This document shows positions 24,343 through 34,951 of a stretch of DNA of 64,000 nt, one piece after another. The translations under genes and the position numbers were made by a program. Numbering within the stretch: the stretch's first letter is position 1; each line of letters begins with the position of its first letter. The stretch covers positions 248,001-312,000 of the forward strand of contig JAGMUV010000004.1 in NCBI GenBank assembly GCA_020744425.1, given 5' to 3'. Under the pieces are notes generated by a model that was given only the letters and a program-made list of their open reading frames with translations, was not told the origin of the DNA and made no database searches. This DNA comes from Dactylonectria macrodidyma. Taxonomy: Eukaryota > Ascomycota > Sordariomycetes > Hypocreales > Nectriaceae.

Positions 24343-26199
24343 ATGCGGGCCCGGCTCGCCACTCAAGCTTGCGAGGCATGCAGGCGCCGCAAGGTCAGAT
24401 GCGACGCCATTCCCTCGCAGTGCTCTAACTGCAAGGCCCTGGACTTGACGTGCGAGTACAGCGCCCGGAGGAGGAAGCGAGGTCCGAAGCCGCGGACACT
24501 CTCCGGGTTTGGATCTGGTGATGCCTCCAGCACCGAAGCCGTTGTCTCGCCAGGTCCTCGATCTCCCCATCTTAGCGATGGCGTGGGACTGAGACAGGCT
24601 CCGCTGGCTGGCAACCTGGTCTTTTCGCCACCCTCTCAACCCCATCCGTCACAGGAGTTTGGCAACACTCCCCAGACCCACCAGTCACCTATTGGGTTCT
24701 CTCCCTTGACGGATCGTGACTCGTTACGCGTCATCGAAGCCTTCGAACCAGACCATCGGCCCGTCCAGGTGCACCAAGCGCTCAGCGCAGCCCTGGAGGC
24801 CATAGGCATATCTTTGGAAGAGGCAGTTGCGAACTCCATCGAGCAATTCATGGTGTGGAACTTTCCTTCGTTACCAGTGATCCATCCATATTCACTCAAA
24901 CAAAACGTTCGAATACTATTGCCGTCTTCTAGATATCTATTTGAGCCTATCCCTGGAAATGCAGCGTCTGTCGCTGAAACGGGACGACGAGGGGCAGATA
25001 TGCGCGCGTTTACTCTTCTGACCGCCCTCTGCGCCATGGCTAGCTGCCGATCGAGCCGCACTTCGAGAGAGTCAAATGCTTCATTTATACCTTTCTTTAC
25101 TGCGTCTCGCCACATGTTGGCCTGCTTTGAGGATTGGGACATTTCCCATGCCGACTCAAGTTCGCTGTTCATACGATCTTGCCATTCCGCAGCCCTCCAC
25201 CACATGGGGCTGACTCGCCAGTCGTGGTATATCCTGGGGGACGCCATGCGGCTAGCAATAGACATGCGTTTGTACGATGAAACGTCATACCAGAATCTCT
25301 CACCGCTCGAAACGAAACTCCGGAAGAATTTCTTCATCTCCATTTCCATGAGCGATAAGTCGGCCTCAGTCTTGAATAACAGATCCCTCATCTTTCATGA
25401 CATATGCTTAAACGACCCTGTCACATGTCCTGCTGTACTCGAAGACGAATTCAGCTTACTCACCTCCGAGGATGGTCACTATGATAAACCATATGAGAAA
25501 CAATTACACGAGGGGTTTTATCTGTCCTACAACCTTTGGACTATGGCAACAGATCTTCTGCTCGACATGAAAACACTGTCGCGCCTATACAAACGATCAC
25601 TCTGTGATGTCCCACCCCAGGATCCTATCCAGGTGGGAATCATGAATTCGTACATTGCGTTCTGTGGCATTCTGGACACACTTCCTCCTTGGCTTCGCAA
25701 CCCCGACCGTCACACTGCCGAAACTGAAGAGGCGACCATGTACCAACGGCAAACGTTTTGGCACCAGCGAGCGAACATCGTGATCACATTTCATTGCCTT
25801 CGGCTTATTTTACTCAGAAGAGCAGCGGAACGCGGTCTTTGTTCGCTTCTCGGGCTTACCAGTAATCCCAACATGCTGGCATTGCGTAAGATTGAAATTG
25901 CTAGTGATTTAACCGCCGCGGCTGCAAACCTTCCATTTGAAGCATTGCAAGCAAACGGGGAGCCATTGGTAAGTCTGAATCTTCATCAACGACTGATCAT
26001 TGTTAGCTGATTCCTTTGCTAGGTTGAGAAACTTCGCCAAGTTGGCGTTAGCCTCCTTGAGATTGTTCACCAAAACGTGAATGAGGCGGTTTCTTCTCGT
26101 GCCCAGTCCCTCCTGACCACTCTCATCGATGCAATTGCGAGTCTTGATTCTCGAGTATCGGATGAGCTAAGTGGGCAACCTCAGCTTGAATCATGTTAA
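24343..26199 (+). CDS. Zn2Cys6 fungal-specific transcription factor (cluster regulator candidate)
   Basis: Exons 24343..25968 and 26023..26199 give 600 residues from the ATG beginning MRARLATQACEACRRRK. The canonical cluster is C10-x2-C13-x6-C20-x6-C27-x2-C30-x6-C37, followed by the basic linker RRRKRGPKPR found in regulators of carbohydrate use. The middle homology region (fungal_trans type) spans roughly 130-560, with WNFPSLPVIHPYSL and the LTRQSWYILGDAMRLAIDMRLYDE segment typical of this domain. An in-frame ATG at 24205 would add 46 residues, but they are unlike other N-termini of the family. It lies between an alpha-glucoside-type permease (divergent) and a GH43 gene, so it likely controls both. 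It is nuclear and binds CGG-type sites. Confidence 0.88.
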
Positions 26200-26250
26200 G
26201 GCTAGACGCCACCTACCAGTCGCTTGCCAGGTGGTGTGTTGTATATGTCC

Positions 26251-26281
26251 GCGGAGTATTCCCCAATATCAAATACTCCGC
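26251..26281. promoter_or_regulatory. Inverted repeat with CGG/CCG ends
   Basis: GCGGAGTATT (26251-26260) and its exact inverse AATACTCCGC (26272-26281) flank an 11-nt spacer. The CGG and CCG triplets at the ends are arranged as inverted half-sites, the classic target form of Zn2Cys6 dimers. It lies downstream of the regulator and about 330 bp upstream of GH43. Confidence 0.45.
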
Positions 26282-26412
26282 TAGGTTGACACTTGGCTCG
26301 ATATCTCCACAATGGGGGTTGATAGACCCACATGGCGCTGCGTCTCCATGGCGAATAGACAGGGGTCACAACGAGACCATCACCATGGTCAAATAACTGA
26401 CAGTCGGAGTTT

Positions 26413-26425
26413 CCCACATTGTGGG
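26413..26425. promoter_or_regulatory. Palindrome CCCACATTGTGGG in the GH43 promoter
   Basis: Six-base arms CCCACA and TGTGGG around one base, about 190 bp before the GH43 start. It may be an operator; its binding factor is unknown. CCCAC/GTGGG resembles zinc-finger repressor cores, but this is only suggestive. Confidence 0.3.
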
Positions 26426-26612
26426 TTGTTGGCGGATTGGTGGAGCTCTCTCACCGGATCTGATAGGATCCAGGCGGTTAAATTCACTCAGGTGATGCTG
26501 TACTAACGCGTGATTCGTCTCCTTATAAGTCACCAACCCGATTACACCCTCCGCTCTCGTCACGTTCGCGTGGCTTCAACCCTGCATTCTTTTCAGCGAT
26601 CACCGAACCATC

Positions 26613-28306
26613 ATGACCAGCAAATCTGAGACGGTCGAGTACCGCAATCCGATTGTTCCTGGATTCTCACCAGATCCCTCCGTTGTTTATGTCGACGGCG
26701 TCTTCTACCTGGCCAACTCGACCTTTCATGTCTTCCCTGGTCTGCCGATTTATGCATCTAGAGACCTTCGAGAATGGACACATATCGGTGTGTTTGCATG
26801 ATGCCTGCCCCTGAAAGGCGGTTCGCTGATAGTTGATTAGGCAATGCTATCAATCGGCCAGAACAACTCAGCCTTGATAGCGCTAGCATGGTGAAAATGC
26901 CGCTTGATACAGGCCATTTCATGATCGGATCAGCAGGGCTTTTTGCGCCAACCATCCGATACCACCGAGGGAGATTCTATGTCATTTGTACGAACCTAGT
27001 GGCTTTGAAACCACCCTTCGATGCCCAAAACTTTATTGTTTCGACCACAGATATTTGGGCCGGAGATTGGAGCGACCCTATTTACATTCCTTTCAATGGC
27101 ATTGATCCTAGTCTCTTCTTTGACGATGACGATCGTGTCTACTTCCAAGGTTGCTACAGAATCGACCGCATGAAGCAACCGACTTGCACGATCAAACAGT
27201 TTGAGATTGATCCGGATACTGGAAAGCAGTTATCCGAAGTGCGAGAAATCTGGGGAGGCCACGCGCGGTATGACACCGAGGGTCCGCATATTTACAAGGT
27301 TGGCAAATGGTACTACCTGCTCGTTGCCGAAGGCGGCACGTTCGAGCACCACATGCTCTGCATATCTCGGTCAGAGAACATATGGGGCCCTTATGAAGAC
27401 TTTGAGGGCAACCCCGTTCTCACTGCGGACAGGACAGGCGAGTACATCCAGAACACGGGCCACGGCGAGCTGTTCCAGGACGGCGCTGGCAAATGGTGGG
27501 CAGTGGCTTTGGCAGTCCGCAACGAGAACGAGGGCGAACCTCTCGGCAAAGACAGCTTCGTGGCTCCCCTTGGCAGAGAGAGCTTTCTAGCACCAGTTGA
27601 CTGGCCTGAAGGCGGATGGCCCAAGATCCACCAGCCGAAGATGGAGTTCAAGGCACCCCGGGCTCAGCTACCTAGCAAAGACGCCGCCAACGGTACGAAT
27701 CAGACGGCAGAGATTCGTTCCCCTCCCGGCGTTGGCAATTTGTACATCCGCACACCGGACCTTTCCAAGTATCGTGTGGCCGATGACAACGCCGAAGTCG
27801 TGGCTCTTATCCCAAGTCAAAATGACTTGTCTACACCGACTGGCACAAGCTCGTTCCTGGGCAGAAGACAGCTGTCGCTGACTTCTGTTGCTACGGCGTC
27901 GCTCAACATTACTAGCCTCGAGAAGGGATTCCGGGCAGGCCTTACCCTTTATAAAGATCATTTACGTCATGTTTCACTCACCTACGAATCTGATACTAGG
28001 ACAGTGTCATGCCAGGCTGTGAGCCTAGATGGAGACAAAGTGTTTCCCAGTCAACTCTCTATCAAGGACGATACGGAGAAAGTCCAGTTCAAGATTGTGT
28101 GCGCTCAAACTAAGTGGATCTTCTATGCTAAAGAGGCTCGAAAGGAGGCATCCACGGGTGATGATGAGTGGGTTGAACTGGGATTGGTTGAGGCCTGGGA
28201 AATAAGTGCTCGGGAGATGACAGGCCCGATGTTTGGCGTCTTTGCTCATACTTCCGGCGACGAGAGTGAAGCTGGAGCTGTAAAGTTTTCAGACTTTACA
28301 GTATAG
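26613..28306 (+). CDS. Glycoside hydrolase family 43, intracellular (beta-xylosidase/arabinofuranosidase type)
   Basis: Exons 26613..26787 and 26841..28306 give 546 residues. The five-bladed propeller shows the GH43 triad: base Asp21 in FSPDPSVVYVDG, pKa-modulating Asp147 in FNGIDPSLFF, and acid Glu205 in DTEGPHIYK. LPIYASRDLREWTHIGNAI is the usual second motif and is completed by the splice. From about residue 330 a beta-sandwich C-terminal domain follows (SFLGRRQLSLTS, FRAGLTLYKDHLRHVSLTY), as in beta-xylosidases with the concanavalin-like extra domain. There is no signal peptide, so it should act on oligosaccharides already imported, in keeping with the permease next to the divergent regulator. 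Expected products are xylose or arabinose; exact specificity is not readable. Confidence 0.9.
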
Positions 28307-28942
28307 GCTGATTGCATTCAGAAAATAGACGGATAGGGGCCTGACAAGACTTCGAAAGATCATTTAAAACACGACGACAACTACTACTATTGGCTGGCCT
28401 TGTAAGGTTAACATATGATGGATCTTCTGTTCCGATGCCCTCAACCCCTATACGACGGGGCTACATCAAAAATAATAGACGAAGGGGCCTATATATACTT
28501 GGGTAGCCTTCATGAGACTCCGGGTTTCTCTCCACATTTCCACAGACTCATCGAGACCCGGGGTGACTCCACATGCCTCCATTGCCCCAGCGCGGGATAG
28601 GCGACTGCTCTATTACTCTGGCCTGTAACGAGACTCATCTTTAGCGTCAACCGGTAAGACTACATTGGGGAGCCTAGGCCGCCTGGTAAAGTATGAGCAA
28701 GGTGATATACGGAGCCAGCAGGCTCACAGGGGTTAAATCGGAGTGCCGTCTTGGACGGTAGTTGTACTACGTGGTTTGAATAAGTGCGATACATGTCTAT
28801 ACGTCTCCATCATGTTCTCATACCCAAATGTCCTTCTCTCATTGGAATTGGTTTCCAAGTCACTTGCTTGAAATACACAACTATCTACAAATATTGACAT
28901 TGAGCGAAAATCCTCTTTTGTGTTTCTAATTCCTCCTAGGCG
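28307..28942. other. Intergenic, convergent
   Basis: About 640 bp between the 3' ends of GH43 and the PhyH gene. A 61-codon open frame (28415-28600) shows nothing recognisable. Confidence 0.55.
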
Positions 28943-30462
28943 TTAATCATACGGAATGATGCCAATGGCCTGCTGAGTCGCCTTGTTGATGGTTGGGGGG
29001 CCATAAGGATGCAGCTTGTTCCAATCCGCCATCTGCTCCTCCTTCAAAACAAAGTCGATAGGGTCGTGTGACTACACTTCGATTAGGAATGGTCAATAGG
29101 GGCCCAGGACTTAAGGACTCACAGTCATATAACCCCGTTTGAAAGCCTCCACCTTGCGCTCCCTTTGCTCTTCGGTCAAAAACTCGATGGGCTTATAGCA
29201 GGTGTCTGTCCGCTCTTAGCTTTTGGCACACGTAATCAGTGTATAAACACTTACAAATAGCCATGCGCTTGTTGTTTCCGATAGGCGCAGCGCCGTAGTG
29301 AGCAGCCCGCGAATCCCAAAGGATGAAGTCACCTGGCTCCATGCTAGGCTTCACCCACTCGCAGCCACGGTCCTTGAACCATTGCAGCGTCTCGTCGGTC
29401 CAGTTGAACAGGTCTCGCTTGATCCACCCACCCTCGGGCTACATCTGTTAGGACCACCTACGAAGAGTTGGTGGGGAATGTAAAACTTACAGCTGTGTGT
29501 TCTTTGAAGTACTGCTCGAAAAGGGGAGCGGTACCGGTCATGACTGCGAGACCACCGTCGTTGGGGCCGTTGGGGAGCTAACGCAACCTGTCTGTCAGCA
29601 GCAATGGAGGAATGGATGGGTAGCTGGCATGACGTACGAGGTTCAGCAGACCTTGAATACAGTGAGGCCAATGTCGGTAGGCACTCTGATCTGACTAGAC
29701 CAAGTCAACATTGGCGGAACATAAGATGATTTCTTCCACTCACATGAGGCCAAGGCTCCTTGCCGTGATCAGCCTCCTCGGGAGTGGGGAAGGCCAGGGT
29801 GCCTCCGTCTGCTAAGGTCAGAAACAATGTCCGGCGGAGAATGCAACGCATTGATTCGTACCAAACGAGACTGTGAGCTTATCTGTACCCCAGATCTTGG
29901 CGAAGATGTCTCGGACCTTGGGCTCCGATTTACAGTCCCATACGAACTGCGCGTGGGCAAAGGAGAAGCTAAACATGGTTTGTCTTAGACTATTGGACGC
30001 GCCTTTACGAAACTTACTGGTCAAAAAGTCCTCCATAACGGTGTCGAGGGATGTTTTTGGACTTCCATGTTGAAGTGTCGCCGCGCTTGTATCCCATGTT
30101 GAAGCCTTCGAGCCAATCCTCGCCCTTCTCAGCATACCTGAGGGCCTTCTTCTTGGGAACTGCCTCTTTGACGAGAGCCCACTAATGAATCGGTCAGCGT
30201 GCCAGGGAGTGCCAACGTCTCAAGGAGCCCTCACGCCATTCTTGTGAAGGTCACGTAACCACTGAGGACTCTCAAGGGTCAGGGGAGCAAGCTTTGGGCT
30301 TGGTCTTTCGATACCCAAAGGCCCTCGCGGGTCCTCCCAGTGGTCTTGTTCAGCCCAAGTCACAACCGTCTGAAAACGACTAGGTCGGACGGCAGTGTTC
30401 CGAAAGGGCTGGGCCCCACGGAACGCGGGGGTTGCGCCTCGAGCTAGCTTAGTGAGGATCAT
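28943..30462 (-). CDS. Phytanoyl-CoA dioxygenase (PhyH) family protein
   Basis: Nine exons, complement(28943..29071, 29123..29205, 29255..29438, 29491..29577, 29638..29694, 29744..29808, 29862..29968, 30018..30181, 30235..30462), give 367 residues; all eight introns are 49-54 nt. The spliced protein reads through DQHFSFAHAQFVWDCKSEPKV, KIWGTDKLTVSFDGGTL and WPHSDQSAYRHWPHCIQG. Iron ligands are H188-x-D190 (HSD) and H283 (WDSRAAHYGA), with R294 in place for 2-oxoglutarate. The family uses Fe(II) and 2-oxoglutarate to hydroxylate varied small molecules. A start MILTKLARGATPAFRG with no acidic residue hints at mitochondrial targeting. It is divergent from a split-zinc regulator. The substrate is unknown. 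Confidence 0.85.
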
Positions 30463-31197
30463 GGCGTCAAACGATGGAAAACAGTTAAGTCGGCAATGAT
30501 CAAGGTGCTCGTTGGGTGCAGACAGTTAATTCATTGATAACTTATACATGCCGCCATCTCAAGTAACGGGCGGTACATCGTGCCCATTTCGGAAGACAGC
30601 GCCGCGGTAAGAGGGTATGTTCATGTTGGAGTGGTGATCACCTCTGCCTAAGCAATTTACAGCAGGTAATCTAGGGTACGGGAGAGCACTTCCCCGCATG
30701 ACCAAGCCCATCACCCAGGGTAAGTAAAACTGAGACTCTAAGTAGTTGATACATGCGAACCCTGGACAACAGAACACCATGACTTCTACTACTAGAAGCG
30801 GCCGTGGGCTAGAATCTAACCCTAGCCGGAGAGACGTGCCGCTAGCGTTTGCGGTATGTCCCGATTCGGAAATTCTCGCCCGGCGTTGTCTGGAAAGACA
30901 ATCACCCACCAAGCATACGGAGTACTTGCGCATCATAAGCAATGGCAAATACAAGACTGTAACGCGAGGCCATGCGGGGACAAGGAGGGGTAAAGGAAAA
31001 ATGAATGAGCCGGGAAAAGGAGCAGTGAAACGAAACTGGGGTTTGGATCATCCGTCAGTACGAATCGTCACACCTCTATTTCCATCACGTGTCTGTGTAG
31101 TTAGGCACGCTACGGAGCCTCAAAAGTTCCCGTTCCGTCCAACTCTATCCTCAGCCCTCACAACCACATCCATCGCCCCCCTTGTCAAAATTCATCA
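30463..31197. other. Intergenic, divergent promoters of the PhyH gene and a regulator
   Basis: 735 bp between divergent starts. A 189-codon open frame beginning at 30746 runs into the regulator's first exon in another frame and has no domain. I see no defined site. Confidence 0.45.
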
Positions 31198-33304
31198 ATG
31201 GCGAGCAAGTTCACCTTTGTCCACCAGAATCAGCGTGTGCGTCGCGTCCGATCAAGAAGAGCCTGCGAGGCCTGTCGAAACAGAAAGGTCAGTGTGTGGC
31301 ACGATGCACCAGTGAGAGCCGGCGGCCTAACAAAGCGCACAGAGGCGTTGTATCCATCATCCATTATCTCATGCCGACCATAACTCGCTTTCCAAACATG
31401 GCTTCGCCTGGCGACTCGAAGCCTCTGACAAAGAGGACTCCAGTCGCGGCGTGCATAGTGCCATAAATGCAATGCAAATAACCTCCGTCCCAGCACCAGA
31501 ACCTAACCAGGAGATGCCATTACCATCCCCTACAGATCACTCCGAGCCAGATCGGCGTATGGGCGAACCAGCTTCTCCGGCCCAGCAGCAGGCACCAGAG
31601 CTTCGAATTCTTCACACATCTCCAACGCCACGCTTTGTCGGAGATCTAAACCCCGAGGCCAGGCTGCTCGACGAATCCGCTACGCCCGATGATTCACAGG
31701 ACACAACTACCAACGGCATAGGCGTATGGGTTCAACCTCGTAAATGCAGCAATTGCAGTCCTTCGGGCGAGAGTTGTTCTCCAATCCAATCAATCGAGGG
31801 CAGACCACCTGAGCGCTCTTCTCCCGTGTCGGATCTCATCTCCGAGGAAACGATGAAGGTCCTATCCGACATTTATTTCACCACCGTGCACCCAATTATA
31901 CCTATTCTGAACGAACATGAATACAGGCAATCTTTGCGACTTTCTCATATCCAGCCTGCTCTGGCTCATGCCGTTTGTATCGTGGCGGCCAAAGACCATT
32001 CTGCTCAATCTCATCTTCGACTTCTACAATCTGGGGAGGCGTTGGTTTCCGTCAGGCACTTTTGTAGCAGACTACATGCCTCCATTGTCCCCTTCATCTC
32101 CAACCGGAAAGGCATTAGGATGATCACCCAAGTTCGGCTCTTGGCATTGGCCTCTCTCCATCACGAAGGCGTCGATGGAGCTGAGCAAGCGTCAAGTTAC
32201 ATCGCCCTAGCTGTGCACTGTGCCCAAAGTCTTGCGCTCCACTTGACGCGACCACGAGATGACGACTCCGAGTTGAAAAGGACTTTTTGGTGTTTATGGA
32301 CGCTGGACAGGCTGAATGCAGCAATGCATTCAAGGCCATGCTTCATTTCTGATATCGATATAGCTATAGAGCCTCTTACGCCAGCCCAGTCAGGCTCGGT
32401 TGCGTTTGATATCTGGTTTCGGATTGCACAGATGTTGAACAACGTCATTGGACTCTACCGGCCGACAAACCCAGAGTCCATGACCGGTTGGGACTTTCAG
32501 TATGCAGGGTTTGAGCAGATCGTGGATGAGTTGGAGGGCTGGCACCTCTCTTCCGCGACTATAGGTAGGTCAAGAGAAAGCTGGTTTGTTTCCATGGTTC
32601 TTATCACTGATAATGCTGTTTCATTAGGTACCTTGCATATCTTCTTCCTCGCGACGGCTACCCTCGCTCATCGCCTAAAAAGCATCAAAACCTTGCCCAC
32701 CCCTACACCCGCCAGACTACGGCAACAGCTATCGGCGATCCAGATAATCAGATATACACAAGACCCCCATCGTCTGCAGTCCTTGCACCCCCTACCTGTG
32801 ACTGTCTATGCAACTTCCCTGGCACTATCAGTCTCTTACCAGCAACTACGATATAGCAGATTGTCCAGTGATCAGGAGGACGCTCGTCAGGACTTCAGCG
32901 CTGCTTGCAACATACTGCAAAGTCTGCGAGTCAATTGGTCGGCGGCAGATGCGATTGCGGCTTTAGCGCACAAGATCTCAGTCGAGTTGGACAAAATGCC
33001 TAACCTGGACCTTCTTCGCATCGACCGATCGCAGTTGACAGGTCGGGGGTCCAAGCCCAGCCAACAAAGCATGCGAACGAGACCGGGATCCATCGCCGGC
33101 CAAGAGAATGACGTGGTGTTGCCCGGGACTGACTCGTCTGTGTCCCGACAAGAAGGAGGTCTATCGAAAATACTAGACGACCTTGAAAAATGCGACCTTT
33201 TCGATGGAATGGATGACATCTCATGGATGTATCTCGATGCCGAAAACCCTGTTAGCTTTGAGTGTCTACCATTACTGGATCTTGACACGCAACTACGGCA
33301 TTGA
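31198..33304 (+). CDS. Fungal-specific transcription factor with atypical, split zinc cluster
   Basis: Exons 31198..31287, 31343..32564 and 32628..33304 give 662 residues. The short first exon ends in RRACEACRNRK and the splice adds RRC, making C23-x2-C26-x6-C33, the first half of a Zn2Cys6 cluster. The expected C-x2-C-x6-C half is not within the next 30 residues. It appears only about 130 residues later as KCSNCSPSGESC. Between them lies the family segment PRFVGDLNPEARLL. The middle homology region follows (TYF/YFTTVHPIIPILNEHEY, residues about 200-480). The 63-nt intron 32565-32627 is in frame and has no stop, so retention would add 21 residues. The gene is divergent from PhyH and upstream of a DUF1479 oxygenase, which it may control. 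Confidence 0.8.
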
Positions 33305-34951
33305 TCAGATGGGATGGCAGTGTCTCGAAAAGTTCATCTAGAGAAAGTCCAGGAAGCACCTTGGGGTAGGATTCGAGGAGGCTTTATGAAAGCCATGGCT
33401 TACGGGGGTCTCATACTATAGCGTTTGAAGTGGTCGGATGTCCATTTCGGGTCGGATGATTCTGATGGGCCGCGGAAGCTTGAGGGCCGCGGGAGGGAGA
33501 GCGGCGATGGTGACGTCGACTCACGGCTAAGCGGAAGATTTCCCCTTTGGGCTCACCTAGAGTCGTTGGACAGAGTTGACTGATCGTCGTACTGTCTCAT
33601 TTGTCACTCCTACAGAGCCGACGTCTTTGCAAAGAATCGCCTCCTGTATTACCCGATAGGGTCATTCCAATCGAAACACATACCTCTTCGCCGATATTGG
33701 CAAACTACTTCACGACATGAAAATGCTTCAACCACATATTTATCAGCTTGTTAACGCTTGTATACGTAGTGGTCTGCAGGAAAGTCGATCGCCTCAGACG
33801 TAGCATATCAGTAATTTGAGGATGAGCACTCGGGGTCCAGCCCGCAATATCTATTTAGAATATATTATCCAGCCGTACGAGTCCGGTATCTCGACCTCCA
33901 ATCCAAGTTTTGGATCTTGACTTCTTTACAGTTTCCGAGATTGTTAGTTAGGAGCAGTTCAGTCTGCACCCGCCTTCTTCAGCTCATCCACAGTTCGTGT
34001 CGTCACCAGCGCCAGCACCGAGCATCCTGCCTTATTCCAGACCGCATACTTGCTAGTGCATCTTCTCACACCAGAACCCGGTTCGAGGACTGCCCTTCTA
34101 AGTCCAACGTCTATAAGCGTCGTCGACAGGGCTTGGGATCGGGCTTTCCATTCATCGCAGCTTCTGCTGTTACCATGAGTAGTGCCATAACTAAGTTAAA
34201 GATTTTGAACCATCCTTTTACAACCGAGCAATTGACCAAGGTCACAATCGCCCATTTCGCATCATAGAACTCGGGAGACGTGAGAAGGGCCACTGGCTCC
34301 AGGGATCCCATTGGCATCGCCGACAGACTGTAGAGTGTGCGCACAAGCACGTTGCGGTATGAAGAACTGGGTAAGATAGAACACCCGGATGTGGTAAACA
34401 TTTTTGACTTATTCCTTGTCTGGCCTGGCCTTTGAAGCGGGTGAGGAAAAAGAAGTCGGAGGACGGAGATTGCTTAAAGAGGTTAACCGCATGCCGCAAA
34501 ATTACCCGATTTGTCTTTTGCCGCTCCTCATAGAATGAATCAAAAACCACATTCGGATCACAGAGCCCCGACAGTCGAGAAAATCTAAGGACGATATTAC
34601 CAGCTGATTCTTTAAGCAAGCATCCTGGTTGGCAGAGCCTTTCAGCCGGAAGACAGACGTCCGACCGGGCAGGCTTGATCATCTGGGTGACCCTACTGAC
34701 GCTAACATTGCGAAAGATCAATCGGGAAATTCTCGTCCGGGCCATTGGAAGGTGCTTGATCGGGATCAACCTGTGGTCATGTCAGCTGGTCTCAGAGCGA
34801 CCCGGAGCCCTAACACTTCACTAGGATGTTAAGGTTTTAAAGGGTTTTAAGCTGGCTTTCGCACCTCGTTAGGAGTGCAATTTACTACGCATTCCATGAA
34901 CGATTCTGATTTGGATCCTATCCTAATTTGACTTAGGCCATCGATAAGACG
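33305..34951. other. Long intergenic region
   Basis: About 1.65 kb between two genes on the same strand. Open frames such as 33917-34267 (+) and 34242-34769 (-) overlap each other and have no domain or splice support. Possible decayed coding sequence cannot be ruled out. Confidence 0.45.

Larger units (their letters stand above)
26200..26612. other. Promoter region of the GH43 gene
   Basis: 413 bp with two palindromic elements (26251-26281 and 26413-26425, listed separately) and a TTATAAG core element at 26524-26529, about 85-90 bp before the GH43 start. Confidence 0.5.

Noticed and set aside
33917..34769. Possible gene or pseudogene in the gap after the second regulator
   Set aside because: Overlapping frames on opposite strands with no recognisable motif; no splice model improves them.
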